Shown here piece after piece: positions 1 to 8,362 of a DNA stretch of 22,578 nucleotides; position 1 is the stretch's first letter; each line of letters starts with the position of its first letter. The notes under the pieces are model-generated. The model was not told the DNA's origin. It saw only the letters and a program-made list of their open reading frames with translations, and ran no database searches. The position numbers and the translations under genes are program-made. The DNA is taken from contig JADFLN010000014.1 in the NCBI GenBank assembly GCA_022564385.1, positions 1-22,578 of the forward strand. Reading direction: 5' to 3'. The DNA is from Nitrososphaerota archaeon. GTDB taxonomy: Archaea; Thermoproteota; Nitrososphaeria; Nitrososphaerales; Nitrosopumilaceae.

Positions 1-1
1 T

Positions 2-427
2 ATAGTTGAAAATAGAATATCTACAACACTCAAAGAAAACAAAATAACTCTTCCAAAAAAAGATGTAGATGTAATGATTATTGGACATGGAAGTAAAGAT
101 CCTAATGCACAAATGTCACTAAACTATATAGTAAATGAACTAAAAGATTTCTATAGAAATGTGAGTCGGTGTTGGTTAGAAATAGAACAACCAGATATTA
201 TTGAAGGAGTAAAAAAATGTGAAAATGATAATCCAGAAGTTTTAATAATTGTTTTTTATTTTCTGCATGAAGGAGCACATGTAAAAACTGATATCAATAA
301 TGATTTGGTGCCAGCTCTTAAAAATTCTAATCTGAAAAAAACCTATATTACAAAACATTTGGGAACAGATGAAAAAATGATAGATTTGATAATAGAGAGA
401 GCAAAAGAGGTAGAAGATGCAGACTGA
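2..427 (+). CDS. cbiX: Sirohydrochlorin cobaltochelatase CbiX (5' partial)
   Basis: This protein inserts cobalt into sirohydrochlorin (or a close precursor) at the entry to anaerobic corrin-ring synthesis. The frame is open to the left edge of the window, so the true start lies outside it. The first ATG inside, at 74, falls directly on the beta strand leading to the active-site HGS motif, and 24 in-frame codons precede it, so 74 is unlikely to be the start. Two metal-binding histidines of the family are visible: one in GHGSKD and one in HEGAHVKTDI. The part seen is about the size of the short archaeal CbiX (CbiX-S). The open upstream frame leaves room for an N-terminal second copy, as in long CbiX, but this cannot be decided here. 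The 3' end overlaps cbiC by 11 bases, which suggests coupled translation. Confidence 0.88.
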   Translation: MVENRISTTLKENKITLPKKDVDVMIIGHGSKDPNAQMSLNYIVNELKDFYRNVSRCWLEIEQPDIIEGVKKCENDNPEVLIIVFYFLHEGAHVKTDINNDLVPALKNSNLKKTYITKHLGTDEKMIDLIIERAKEVEDAD

Positions 428-1058
428 AAAAGGTCAATCAATTGAAGATGCAAGTATGCAAATGATTGAAGATGAAATTGGTACACATCAATATAATGAA
501 AAACAATGGCCTATTGTTAGAAGAGTTATTCATTCTACAGCAGATTTTGATTTTGCGGGAAAAAATAAGATAATTTTTCACAAAGATGCAATTGATAGTG
601 GCATGAATGCTTTGAGAAATGGTTGTAGTATAGTAGTAGATGTTAATGGAGTGATTGGAGGATTGAATAAACAAAATCCCAAGGATTTTGGAAATAACAT
701 AGTTTGTAATATTTCAAATCCAGAAATAATGGAATTAGCAAAAAAGGAAGGAAAAACACGCTCTCAAGTCTCTATGAGAGCAGCCATATCGGATATTGAT
801 GGAGGGGTTGTAGCTATTGGAAATGCACCTACTGCCCTAATGGAAGTAATTCAGATGGTAAAAGAAGGCATTGTAAAGCCTGCATTGATCATTGGAATTC
901 CGGTAGGATTCGTATGTGCCGCAGAATCAAAAGAGGAGTTATCAAAGTTGGAAGAGGCGCCATTTATCACCAACATAGGTAGGAAAGGAGGCAGCTCATC
1001 AGCATCTGCAATAATTAATGCAATTTTTAAATTAATTAGAGTAGAATCATCTTCTTGA
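417..1058 (+). CDS. cbiC: Precorrin-8X / cobalt-precorrin-8 methylmutase
   Basis: A 213-residue protein of the CbiC/CobH family, which moves a methyl group from C-11 to C-12 of the corrin ring to make (cobalt-)hydrogenobyrinate. The likely catalytic histidine is His39 in RRVIHSTADF, followed by the conserved DIDGGVVAIGNAPTAL region and IIGIPVGFVCAAESK, then the Gly/Ser-rich GRKGGSSSAS near the C-terminus. The length is normal for the family. The ATG at 417 overlaps the end of cbiX; in-frame Met14 and Met16 are possible later starts because the first 20 or so residues are not conserved-looking. The next gene, cbiA, is convergent and the two coding regions overlap by 12 bases at their 3' ends. 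Confidence 0.95.
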   Translation: MQTEKGQSIEDASMQMIEDEIGTHQYNEKQWPIVRRVIHSTADFDFAGKNKIIFHKDAIDSGMNALRNGCSIVVDVNGVIGGLNKQNPKDFGNNIVCNISNPEIMELAKKEGKTRSQVSMRAAISDIDGGVVAIGNAPTALMEVIQMVKEGIVKPALIIGIPVGFVCAAESKEELSKLEEAPFITNIGRKGGSSSASAIINAIFKLIRVESSS

Positions 1059-2402
1059 CTGCTTTAAGCAATTTTTAACAAAAATTTGGGCATAGTTTGA
1101 GCTGTCAAAATAGAGGTGGCCATACGAAGCAAGTGTGTTATATTGCATCATTCCATCTTGCTGTTTTTTAATACCTTCACCAATTTCCAAGTCATAAGCA
1201 AATTTAGAATCAGAAGAGACTGAATCTAGTTGTGAATAATGAAATTCATGACCTTGTATATTATGTGATTTTTCTGAGATGAGAGTTTTGGAAGAAATTT
1301 TACCTTTTGTGTAATTGAGTCTCATTTTATTTGTCATTTTAGTTTCAGCATCAAACACACCAACCATTTTGTATTTTTTGTTGTGGTTGAGAATAGATTT
1401 TGTAAGATACATTAACCCACCACATTCAGCATAAATTGGAAGGTTGTCTTCAGCCAATTTCTTAATAGTTTTTTTCATAGTTTGATTTTTTTCAAGTAAA
1501 TTGCCTAAAACTTCAGGGAAACCACCACCAATGTAAAGTCCATCACATTCTGGAATCTTTTTATCATTAACAGGACTAAAAAATTTTAGAGATGCTCCTT
1601 CACGTCGTAATGCTTCTAGATTATCTTGGTAGTAGAAATTAAATGAGGTGTCAAGAGCAACTGCAATTGTAGTTGTTATTTTTTTATGAACAGGTTTTGA
1701 TTTTTTTGGAAGATCAATTGGATTTTTTAAAATTTTAATAATTTTGTGAATATCTAAGGATTCTGAAATTATTTTTGAAATTTTTTCAATCTTGTTTTTT
1801 AAAGTTTTGTTGTCTAATGTTGAAATTAATCCAAGATGTCGTGATTCAAAATTTAGTAAGGGATTTTTTAGAATTACGCCAATAATTGGAATTTTAGTTT
1901 TTTCCAATGCACTTTTACATAACATCTCATGCTTTTTGCTACCAATTTTATTGAGAATAACTCCAGAAATCCGAGAATTTCTATGAAATTTTTGAAAACC
2001 AAGTACTGTAGCAGCAATAGAACGAGCAGTTTTGCTTGCATCTAAAACTAGGAGTACTGGAGATTTTGTTATGGAAGCTACATGATGTGTGCTTGCATAA
2101 TTAGAATCTCCACTAAAACCATCATAGAACCCCATTACGCCTTCAATAACAGATACATCAGACTTTGAATTAAAAATAAAACTATTCAAAAGTTGATTCT
2201 TTCCCATCAACCAAACATCCAAGTTGTATGTTTTGTGTTTTGAAATGCTTGATAGATAAGTAGGATCAATATAATCAGGACCTACCTTAAATGGTTGGAC
2301 TGAATAACCTTGTTTTTGTAAGGCCTGAATAATAGAACATGTTATGAGTGTCTTTCCAACGCCACTTGTAGTACCTGCCAATACGATTCTTGGAATTTTC
2401 AA
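1047..2402 (-). CDS. cbiA: Cobyrinate a,c-diamide synthase
   Basis: A 451-residue, two-domain enzyme that amidates the a and c carboxylates of (cobalt-)cobyrinate using glutamine and ATP. The N-terminal P-loop-type ATPase domain carries GTTSGVGKT at residues 10-18, and FKVGPDYIDP and EGVMGFYDG follow as in CbiA/CobB. The C-terminal class I glutaminase-like domain has the nucleophile Cys327 in YAECGGLMYL and a late histidine in the GHEFHYS segment. The start codon is TTG, since no ATG precedes the P-loop in frame; a TATA-like box at 2426-2433 sits about 27 bases upstream, fitting a leaderless transcript. It is divergent from cobO and convergent with cbiC. The length and motifs are complete, with no sign of decay. 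Confidence 0.95.
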   Translation of the reverse strand: MKIPRIVLAGTTSGVGKTLITCSIIQALQKQGYSVQPFKVGPDYIDPTYLSSISKHKTYNLDVWLMGKNQLLNSFIFNSKSDVSVIEGVMGFYDGFSGDSNYASTHHVASITKSPVLLVLDASKTARSIAATVLGFQKFHRNSRISGVILNKIGSKKHEMLCKSALEKTKIPIIGVILKNPLLNFESRHLGLISTLDNKTLKNKIEKISKIISESLDIHKIIKILKNPIDLPKKSKPVHKKITTTIAVALDTSFNFYYQDNLEALRREGASLKFFSPVNDKKIPECDGLYIGGGFPEVLGNLLEKNQTMKKTIKKLAEDNLPIYAECGGLMYLTKSILNHNKKYKMVGVFDAETKMTNKMRLNYTKGKISSKTLISEKSHNIQGHEFHYSQLDSVSSDSKFAYDLEIGEGIKKQQDGMMQYNTLASYGHLYFDSSNYAQIFVKNCLKQSRR

Positions 2403-2425
2403 TTTGAATGATTAGAATCATTTTT

Positions 2426-2433
2426 TATTTAAA
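2426..2433 (-). promoter_or_regulatory. TATA-like box for cbiA
   Basis: TTTAAATA on the minus strand, centred about 27 bases before the TTG start of cbiA. The spacing matches archaeal TATA boxes of leaderless genes. The call rests on sequence and position only. Confidence 0.45.
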
Positions 2434-2490
2434 TTGGTTTATTTTTAAGAAATGCTCAATGTTTTTAGTAGGATTATTTGAATATCAACT

Positions 2491-3024
2491 GTGGAAAAAG
2501 ATGGTTTAACCATTGTCTATACTGGAAAAGGTAAAGGGAAGACAACAGCAGCATTAGGAATTGCTTTAAGAGCTACAGGCTATAAAAAGAAGATTTGTAT
2601 GATTCAGTTCATTAAGGGTTCATGGCATTATGGTGAGATGGATTCATCTAAAAGACTTGAACCTGAATTTGAAATGATTGCTGTAGGTAAAGGATTTGTA
2701 GGAATTATAGACGATAAGAGTTCAAAGGAAGATCATAAAAAAATTGCCAAAGAGGCAATTAAAATTAGTAACGAAAAGATCCATTCAGGAAATTATGATA
2801 TTATCATTTTAGATGAAATTAACTATGCAGTAAATCTTGGATTAATTTCAGTTGATGATGTTCTAAATTTAATCAAATCAAAACCACTAGAAATGGATTT
2901 AGTACTAACAGGAAATTATGCTAAAGACGAAGTAATTGAAATAGCTGATCTAGTTACAGAGATGAGAGAGATAAAACATCCATTTCAACGTGGTATTAAA
3001 GCAAAGAAAGGAATTGATTTCTAA
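2491..3024 (+). CDS. cobO: Corrinoid adenosyltransferase (CobO/BtuR type)
   Basis: A 177-residue ATP:cob(I)alamin adenosyltransferase that adds the 5'-deoxyadenosyl ligand to the corrinoid. The P-loop GKGKGKTT is at residues 12-19, followed by the family block ALRATGY, the QFIKGSWHYGE segment, the Walker B-like IIILDEINYAV, and the terminal HPFQRGIKAKKGIDF, a form of the usual HxFxxGxxAxxGID end. The start is GTG at 2491; the nearby ATG at 2501 is out of frame. A weak TTTTTAGT at 2462-2469 lies at promoter distance. It is divergent from cbiA, so the cobalamin genes here are not one operon. The family is clear and the length is normal. Confidence 0.95.
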   Translation: MEKDGLTIVYTGKGKGKTTAALGIALRATGYKKKICMIQFIKGSWHYGEMDSSKRLEPEFEMIAVGKGFVGIIDDKSSKEDHKKIAKEAIKISNEKIHSGNYDIIILDEINYAVNLGLISVDDVLNLIKSKPLEMDLVLTGNYAKDEVIEIADLVTEMREIKHPFQRGIKAKKGIDF

Positions 3025-3033
3025 CCAGCAACA

Positions 3034-3041
3034 TTAATTTA
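3034..3041 (+). promoter_or_regulatory. TATA-like box for the aIF2 alpha - nop10 pair
   Basis: TTAATTTA centred about 27 bases before the ATG at 3065. The 40-base gap after cobO thus contains its own promoter-like site, so the translation genes are probably not cotranscribed only with cobO. Confidence 0.45.
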
Positions 3042-3064
3042 CACACTTTGAGGTTTTAGAAGAA

Positions 3065-3862
3065 ATGTCTACTGAAATTCAAGAGATGCCTGAACAAGGA
3101 GAAATTGTTCTTGCTACTGTCACCAAAGTAATGGATCATGGAGCTTATGTAACATTAGAGGAATATGATGATATCCAAGGATTTTTGCACATTTCAGAGA
3201 TTGCTCCAGGCTGGATTAGATCAATAAGTAGATTTGTCAAAGATGGAGAGAAAAAAGTTCTACTTGTAAAGAAAGTAAATCTTAAACGAGGAGATATTGA
3301 TTTGTCATTAAAACAAATCTCAAAAGATCAGAAAAAACAAAAACTAAAGGAAGTTAAAAAATATGAAAAAGGTAAAACGTTATTACAAAATGTTAAAGAA
3401 AAAGCAAAATTATCAGATGAGGAAATAGAAAAATTAGAAGATAGTATTTACTCTAAATTTGATTCAGTGTATGATGCATTCATAGAGATTGGAAGAAATG
3501 GAATTGGATCTGTAAAGGAACTTAAACTTGCAAAAAAAACTGCAGTTGTAATTGAAGAAATTTGCTCTAAAATAAAACTTCCATCAGTTGAAATTAGAGG
3601 AATTATGGAAATTACAAATGAAAAATCAGATGGGGTAGAAATTATAAAAAAAATATTAATAGATGTTCTAAAAAAAGATTCTACTATTAATATTACATAT
3701 TTAGGGGCACCAAAATATAGAATGTCAATAACTTCAGACAATTTCAAATCTGCTGAAAAATTACTAAAGCCAATCATTGCTGAAATTCAAACTAACATAG
3801 AAAAGAAAAAAGGGTCATTCAAATTTACTAGGGAAGAATCAAAGAAAACTAGAGATAATTAA
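3065..3862 (+). CDS. eif2a: Translation initiation factor aIF2 subunit alpha
   Basis: A 265-residue alpha subunit of the archaeal aIF2 heterotrimer, which carries initiator Met-tRNA to the ribosome. Residues of about 10-85 form an S1 RNA-binding domain (GEIVLATVTKVMDHGAYVTL, then GFLHISEIAPGWI and LKRGDIDLSLK). A helical middle domain and a C-terminal alpha/beta domain (about 175-260, including the segment INITYLGAPKYRM) complete the normal architecture and length. The gamma subunit is also in the window (7069-8331, minus strand). The nop10 gene starts one base after the stop codon, an arrangement common in archaea, which supports both calls. Confidence 0.96.
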   Translation: MSTEIQEMPEQGEIVLATVTKVMDHGAYVTLEEYDDIQGFLHISEIAPGWIRSISRFVKDGEKKVLLVKKVNLKRGDIDLSLKQISKDQKKQKLKEVKKYEKGKTLLQNVKEKAKLSDEEIEKLEDSIYSKFDSVYDAFIEIGRNGIGSVKELKLAKKTAVVIEEICSKIKLPSVEIRGIMEITNEKSDGVEIIKKILIDVLKKDSTINITYLGAPKYRMSITSDNFKSAEKLLKPIIAEIQTNIEKKKGSFKFTREESKKTRDN

Positions 3863-3863
3863 G

Positions 3864-4019
3864 ATGAGATTTCAATTAAGAAAATGTTCAAAGTGTAATC
3901 ATTATACATTAAAAGAAAAATGCTCTATATGTAATGAAGAAACAATTTCTGTGCATCCCGCTAAATTTTCACCTGATGACAAATACATGAGATATAGATT
4001 AGCTGAAAGATATAACTAG
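3864..4019 (+). CDS. nop10: H/ACA snoRNP protein Nop10
   Basis: A 51-residue protein that I translated by hand, too short for usual gene-length cut-offs. Nop10 binds the Cbf5 pseudouridine synthase and stabilises its active site in H/ACA ribonucleoproteins that modify rRNA. The sequence begins MRFQLRKCSKCNHYTLKEKC and has a four-cysteine zinc ribbon (C8, C11, C20, C23), then HPAKFSPDDKY and the ending RLAERYN, all hallmarks of the family. The ATG lies one base after the aIF2 alpha stop, and the aIF2 alpha - Nop10 pair is a known archaeal gene order. Its stop is four bases from the convergent aglB stop. Confidence 0.93.
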   Translation: MRFQLRKCSKCNHYTLKEKCSICNEETISVHPAKFSPDDKYMRYRLAERYN

Positions 4020-4023
4020 AGTT

Positions 4024-6159
4024 TTATGAAGTTAGATTGTATTCTTTGTTAACTTCATAAATAAAAACACCAATCATTGGTCCAACTTTTTCTTCAGTAA
4101 AACTTGGAGATGCATAAACCAAACGTAGGGGACCATTTCCATCAGAGGGGTATTTGATTTCTTTTACATATACAGGTTCAAATCCAGGTAGATAAATTGG
4201 AAATTCTTCATTAGTTTGGAAATTAATATAGATTACAGGTGTGTATGGAAACATTTGTCCAAGCAGAGTATTATTCCAGAAATAATCAGTGCCGCTAAGA
4301 CCATCAGAAAATAGATGTTTAGAAAGATCTTCACCTGCAATTCTCATAAACCATTGTTTCTTTGATTCATCACCACCCCCCTCTAAAATATAGAACGATT
4401 CTTCTGAATCAATTCCTAACTTTTGACCTGCAACAAATACTAAAACATAATCAGCCTGCATTTCATTAAGAGAAACCCATGCATCATCAGGATTACTAAG
4501 TAACATTTTTGCAATATTTTCAATAACACTAGTACTAATAGTTGAATTATCTGCTAATGTTGCTCTTTCTCCCAATGTTTGAATCCAATACCCATAATCC
4601 CACCAAGCAGCAATTACTGCATCTTCTGGAGTATTATTTTTTATCCACTCCATTGAATCTAGCCAATCAATTGAAGTTATTGGAAACACAGTTCCGCCAT
4701 TAAGTATCGTAGGAGGAACTTTAGATATAGCAAATACGTTACTACCTACCGGAAAAATCATAGGAATTATCAATAAAATGATGATTCCAATAACATATGG
4801 TAGTTTAATCAATTTACTAATGGGTTTTTTGGTTTGAGGTTTATTTTTAAAAAATTCTTTTGTTAAAGCAGTCAAGCCTAAAGATGCTAAAATAATTACA
4901 GCAATTGATCCAAAAACTTCTAATCTAACAAAAGTGGCACTAACGTATACTCCAACAATTCCTAAAATTAATGAGAAAAACAGCATATCATTTTTAATAA
5001 AACTGGAATTTTTATTTTGAATATTTTTTATAATTAACCATATTCCAATGCCTGAAAAAATCATTAAAACTGAATGAAACAAAAATGATTGGTCAAGAGT
5101 TGTTGTTGCATGTTCTGATATAGAATCTACCAATGGATCAGTTGTAGTCAAAAAAGGGTTCAATGCATTAAGATATCTATGACTAGGTAATGGTAAAAAT
5201 TGAGAATCAGAATTAACTACTATAAGACTTGTGGCAATAATTAAAAGTACTACTAAAAATAACAAACCATTTCTTGCTTTATTTTTTGAACTTTTATTTT
5301 GAACAATAATACAAGACACTAAAAATAGAGTAGAAGCAATTAATGAAATTCCACCCAATCCAAAAATAAAATTGGAACTTACTCGTTCAAATCCGAACGA
5401 GGTCAAAATTGTAGTAATTGTATAAAGAGGAATAGCCCATATAATGAATTTATGATCAGTTCTCAAAAATGGTAATGCAAGAAAGAAAATTCCTAATGGG
5501 ATGATAAAGAATTGATTGCCTCCCCAAGTTGAAATAGAAAATGCGGTGAAAATTCCAGCTCCAACAAGTTTTGCAAATGCTACTTTTTTGTTTTGAGAAT
5601 TTATTCCACTTACTAGTAAATAGACTGTCAAAAGACCGAAAAACAGTCCTAGAGGTTCTGATTTGAACCATCCAATTGGGCCTCGAATAAGTATTGGTAA
5701 TGAAATAGAAAACAACAGAGCAGAAAACAAGCCAGCAGTAGTACCACCTATAACTCGAACTAAGGCAAAAATTACAATTACAGATAAAGAACCAAAAACT
5801 ACTGGAAATAGTATAGTAAAATTATAAAGATCTAAGCCTCCACCAAATATCCAAAAAGTTGTAGCAGCTGTTAGATGAAGCATTACTTGAGAGGTTGCAG
5901 ATACATCTCTTCCATGTGGATACCAACTTAGACTATCATTCCATTCAAAATATGACCCAATTCCATTATCTACAATATACTGAGTTGCCCTATAATTAAA
6001 AAAAGGATCAAATTCGTTTAATTCAAACCCAAAATCAGCAGCTTGTGAACGAAGTAGAAACGAAACAGTAAATGATAAAGCAAGAATTGAAATAATTAGA
6101 AGGTGATTTAATTTTAAATCAAAATTACCTATAGAAACAAGTTTTGTGTTTGTTAACAA
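4024..6159 (-). CDS. aglB: Oligosaccharyltransferase AglB (STT3 family)
   Basis: A 711-residue membrane enzyme that transfers lipid-linked glycan to asparagine of secreted and surface proteins. A first membrane helix (about residues 17-36) is followed by the acidic catalytic loop with NEFDPFFNYRAT, then about a dozen hydrophobic segments up to residue 480. The C-terminal extracellular domain has the signature WWDYGYW at 519-525 followed by an ADNST stretch. The start is TTG at 6159 with no in-frame ATG before the first helix. The giant surface protein at the right end of the window, rich in N-x-S/T sites, is the kind of substrate this enzyme would act on; that link is inference. Other AglB paralogues may exist elsewhere in the genome. 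Confidence 0.95.
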   Translation of the reverse strand: MLTNTKLVSIGNFDLKLNHLLIISILALSFTVSFLLRSQAADFGFELNEFDPFFNYRATQYIVDNGIGSYFEWNDSLSWYPHGRDVSATSQVMLHLTAATTFWIFGGGLDLYNFTILFPVVFGSLSVIVIFALVRVIGGTTAGLFSALLFSISLPILIRGPIGWFKSEPLGLFFGLLTVYLLVSGINSQNKKVAFAKLVGAGIFTAFSISTWGGNQFFIIPLGIFFLALPFLRTDHKFIIWAIPLYTITTILTSFGFERVSSNFIFGLGGISLIASTLFLVSCIIVQNKSSKNKARNGLLFLVVLLIIATSLIVVNSDSQFLPLPSHRYLNALNPFLTTTDPLVDSISEHATTTLDQSFLFHSVLMIFSGIGIWLIIKNIQNKNSSFIKNDMLFFSLILGIVGVYVSATFVRLEVFGSIAVIILASLGLTALTKEFFKNKPQTKKPISKLIKLPYVIGIIILLIIPMIFPVGSNVFAISKVPPTILNGGTVFPITSIDWLDSMEWIKNNTPEDAVIAAWWDYGYWIQTLGERATLADNSTISTSVIENIAKMLLSNPDDAWVSLNEMQADYVLVFVAGQKLGIDSEESFYILEGGGDESKKQWFMRIAGEDLSKHLFSDGLSGTDYFWNNTLLGQMFPYTPVIYINFQTNEEFPIYLPGFEPVYVKEIKYPSDGNGPLRLVYASPSFTEEKVGPMIGVFIYEVNKEYNLTS

Positions 6160-6217
6160 TTATTTTTTCTCAAAAAACTTTGCTTATTACTCTTTGTATA
6201 AAAAATCATAGTAAAAT

Positions 6218-6673
6218 TTATGGTGAATATTTTCCCTCAAGTCTAGTTTCTGCAATTATATGATTCATCATAGCTTCTTCTATTTGCTTTTTAGTTGAAC
6301 CTTTATCAACACCTAATTTTTGATCTAGTGCATATAGTTTGAAGATGTATGTATGTTCTTTATCTGGAGGAGCTGGTCCACCATAACTAATTTCTCCAAA
6401 ATCGGTTTCACCTTCAAGACAATCTGATGGAATAGAATTTTCTTTTAATTCTACAACATCGGGTTTGATATTCCATAAAACCCAGTGTACCCAAACTTTT
6501 CCAGCAACACCCATTGCATCAGGATCATCCATTATAAGAGCTAGAGATAATGTATTTTCAGGAACACCACTAATCTTTAGAGGAGGACTTTGATTTCCAT
6601 TTTTATAACCATATTTACGAGGTATTACTCCTCCGTTATCAAATGCTTCACTTTCTAAAGTAAAATTACTCAT
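6218..6673 (-). CDS. PEBP-family protein (YbhB/YbcL type)
   Basis: A 151-residue phosphatidylethanolamine-binding / Raf-kinase-inhibitor-like protein, of the bacterial-archaeal YbhB branch. Family motifs are complete: the start of the fold with SEAFDNGGVIPRKYG, the ligand pocket DDPDAMG, then WVHWVLWNI, GEISYGGPAPPDKEH and YIFKLYALD. The molecular role of this branch in archaea is not settled, and I assign none. ATG start at 6673, with a TATA-like site at 6698-6705. It lies downstream of the PIN gene and upstream of aglB in the same direction, but the gaps and promoter-like site suggest separate expression. Confidence 0.93.
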   Translation of the reverse strand: MSNFTLESEAFDNGGVIPRKYGYKNGNQSPPLKISGVPENTLSLALIMDDPDAMGVAGKVWVHWVLWNIKPDVVELKENSIPSDCLEGETDFGEISYGGPAPPDKEHTYIFKLYALDQKLGVDKGSTKKQIEEAMMNHIIAETRLEGKYSP

Positions 6674-6697
6674 ATCGGAATTTAGGAATACTCAAAG

Positions 6698-6705
6698 TTA
6701 AATTT
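6698..6705 (-). promoter_or_regulatory. TATA-like box for the PEBP gene
   Basis: AAATTTAA on the minus strand, centred about 28 bases before the ATG at 6673, in the short gap after the PIN gene. Confidence 0.35.
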
Positions 6706-6707
6706 TT

Positions 6708-7076
6708 CTAAGATTCTAAAACTATTTTATCATTTGAAAAAGACATTATAGAACTTGAAAGATTTTTAATCTGTTTTTTTAGTTCTTTGTCCATTGTAGC
6801 AACAATTACTTTATTGTTTGAAACATAATCAAGTAATTCTTTGTCAGCAAATGTACCTAGAATAGGAATTGTTTTGAAGTTTTTAATGTAATTAAGAGTT
6901 GATTTAATATCTTGGCTTTTTTTTGGATTTTTTGCTAATTTAGATAACTCATTTTTTACAACTTGAGGTACAACAAAAGTGATTTGACCAATTTCTACAT
7001 CAAGATTATCAATATTTTTAATTCTCCTAGTTGCTAGATGAATTAGAAAATTTGTGTCACAGATTACTTCAACCAA
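6708..7076 (-). CDS. PIN-domain protein, Fcf1/Utp24-like
   Basis: A 122-residue single PIN domain, a metal-dependent nuclease fold. Acidic residues at the expected places are Asp7 (CDTNFL), Glu43 (VVKNELSKL) and Asp96 (VATMDKELKK). It starts at TTG 7076 and overlaps the end of aIF2 gamma by 8 bases, so it is almost certainly cotranscribed and probably translationally coupled with it. No antitoxin gene is adjacent, and coupling to translation genes points to a housekeeping role in rRNA maturation or quality control, as for Fcf1-type archaeal PIN proteins, rather than a VapC toxin. The family is clear from the motifs; the exact function is inferred from context. Confidence 0.85.
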   Translation of the reverse strand: MVEVICDTNFLIHLATRRIKNIDNLDVEIGQITFVVPQVVKNELSKLAKNPKKSQDIKSTLNYIKNFKTIPILGTFADKELLDYVSNNKVIVATMDKELKKQIKNLSSSIMSFSNDKIVLES

Positions 7077-8331
7077 TTATTCCTGCACCAATTAGTCTCC
7101 ATCTTTCTGCAATTCTCCTACTGATTGCTACACTTCCACCTTCAAAGATGCAAGCAGGTCTCCTGAGTTCAATCTCAATGTTTTTTGATTTTATTTTGTT
7201 AACTTTACCTAATACAGGAGCAGTTCCAATGTTTAGTCGAAGCAGTTCACCTGATTGGATGGGTTGGACTTTAACATCTTCAGTAATTCCTACTGCAGAA
7301 TCAAACAGATTCACTTCTAATTTTAATTGAATAGAATTATCAGGAAGTGTTCCAGGTTTACCAATAACTGAGCCAATAAATGAATCACTTCTAGTCATAG
7401 AAGGGTCTAATTTTGTTCCAATGGCAACTAAACCACCAGGTTTTACAGATTCAACAATTCCTGCAGCAGTTCCTAAAGAAGTAATTTCTGTCAGTATAGG
7501 TTCGTATAACTTTTTTTTCTCATTCATAATACCAGGTTTAATCTCAATTTCATCACCAACATTGAAAACTCCTTGAGTAAGACTTCCACCAATTACACCT
7601 CCTTTGATATTTTTTAATTTTGTACCAGGTTTGTTTACGTCAAAAGAACGTAAAACATGCATAACAGTATCTTTTTTTTCATTTCTTTCAGGTGTTTTAA
7701 TTGTTGATTCTATAGAGCTAATCAACGCATTAATGTTCAATCCAGACTGTGCAGAAGTAGGAATTATAGGGGATTTTTCAGCATAAGTTCCTTTAACAAA
7801 TTTTGTTATATCTTGATAGTTTGCTAAGACTTCTTCGTAAGAGAGTAAATCAACTTTATTTTGGACTACAACTATTTGATGAATTCCAAGAGTTTGAAGT
7901 GCTAAAAGATGTTCTTTTGTTTGTGGTTTAGGAACTTTTTCATTTACGGCAATCAGTAATAATGCACCATCCATTAAGGCAGAACCAGAAAGCATATTTG
8001 CCATCAAACTTTCGTGCCCGGGACTGTCAACAAAACTAACAACTCTAGATAATTCACTTTCCTTGCCACAATTATTACATTTTGGAGTTGTAGAATATCC
8101 TAAAGATTCCTCACAACTTTTGCATTTGTAGAATGCCGCATCCGAATAACCCACACGAATAGTAATTCCACGTTTTAGTTCCTGGCTATGCACACTTGTC
8201 CATGAACCAGTTAACGCCTGAATAAGAGTAGTTTTTCCATGATCTACATGACCAGCAGTTCCAATGTTAACACATGGTTGATATCCATATTTTTTAATGT
8301 ACCAATCAGGAAGTGTCTCTCTCCAATGCAT
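7069..8331 (-). CDS. eif2g: Translation initiation factor aIF2 subunit gamma
   Basis: A 420-residue GTPase subunit of aIF2, which binds Met-tRNAi and GTP. The G1 loop is GHVDHGKT at residues 27-34, followed by the switch region with RGITIRVGYSD, a four-cysteine zinc knuckle (CKSC ... CNNC), the G3 motif DSPGHE and the G4 motif NKVD. Domains II and III follow, including PGGLVAIGTKLDPS, and the terminal RWRLIGAGII is typical. Length is normal. The ATG start at 8331 follows eS6 by 31 bases in the same direction, and the PIN gene overlaps its end, giving a likely eS6 - aIF2 gamma - PIN operon. Confidence 0.97.
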   Translation of the reverse strand: MHWRETLPDWYIKKYGYQPCVNIGTAGHVDHGKTTLIQALTGSWTSVHSQELKRGITIRVGYSDAAFYKCKSCEESLGYSTTPKCNNCGKESELSRVVSFVDSPGHESLMANMLSGSALMDGALLLIAVNEKVPKPQTKEHLLALQTLGIHQIVVVQNKVDLLSYEEVLANYQDITKFVKGTYAEKSPIIPTSAQSGLNINALISSIESTIKTPERNEKKDTVMHVLRSFDVNKPGTKLKNIKGGVIGGSLTQGVFNVGDEIEIKPGIMNEKKKLYEPILTEITSLGTAAGIVESVKPGGLVAIGTKLDPSMTRSDSFIGSVIGKPGTLPDNSIQLKLEVNLFDSAVGITEDVKVQPIQSGELLRLNIGTAPVLGKVNKIKSKNIEIELRRPACIFEGGSVAISRRIAERWRLIGAGIIG

Positions 8332-8362
8332 GAGTCAAAATGTAGAATTGGTATATGTTAAG

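Noticed and set aside
74..427. ATG at 74 as the true start of CbiX
   Set aside because: The frame is open upstream to the window edge, and the ATG lies at the core strand leading into the active-site His.
6708..7076. PIN protein as a VapC-type toxin
   Set aside because: No small antitoxin gene is adjacent, and it overlaps aIF2 gamma in a housekeeping operon.
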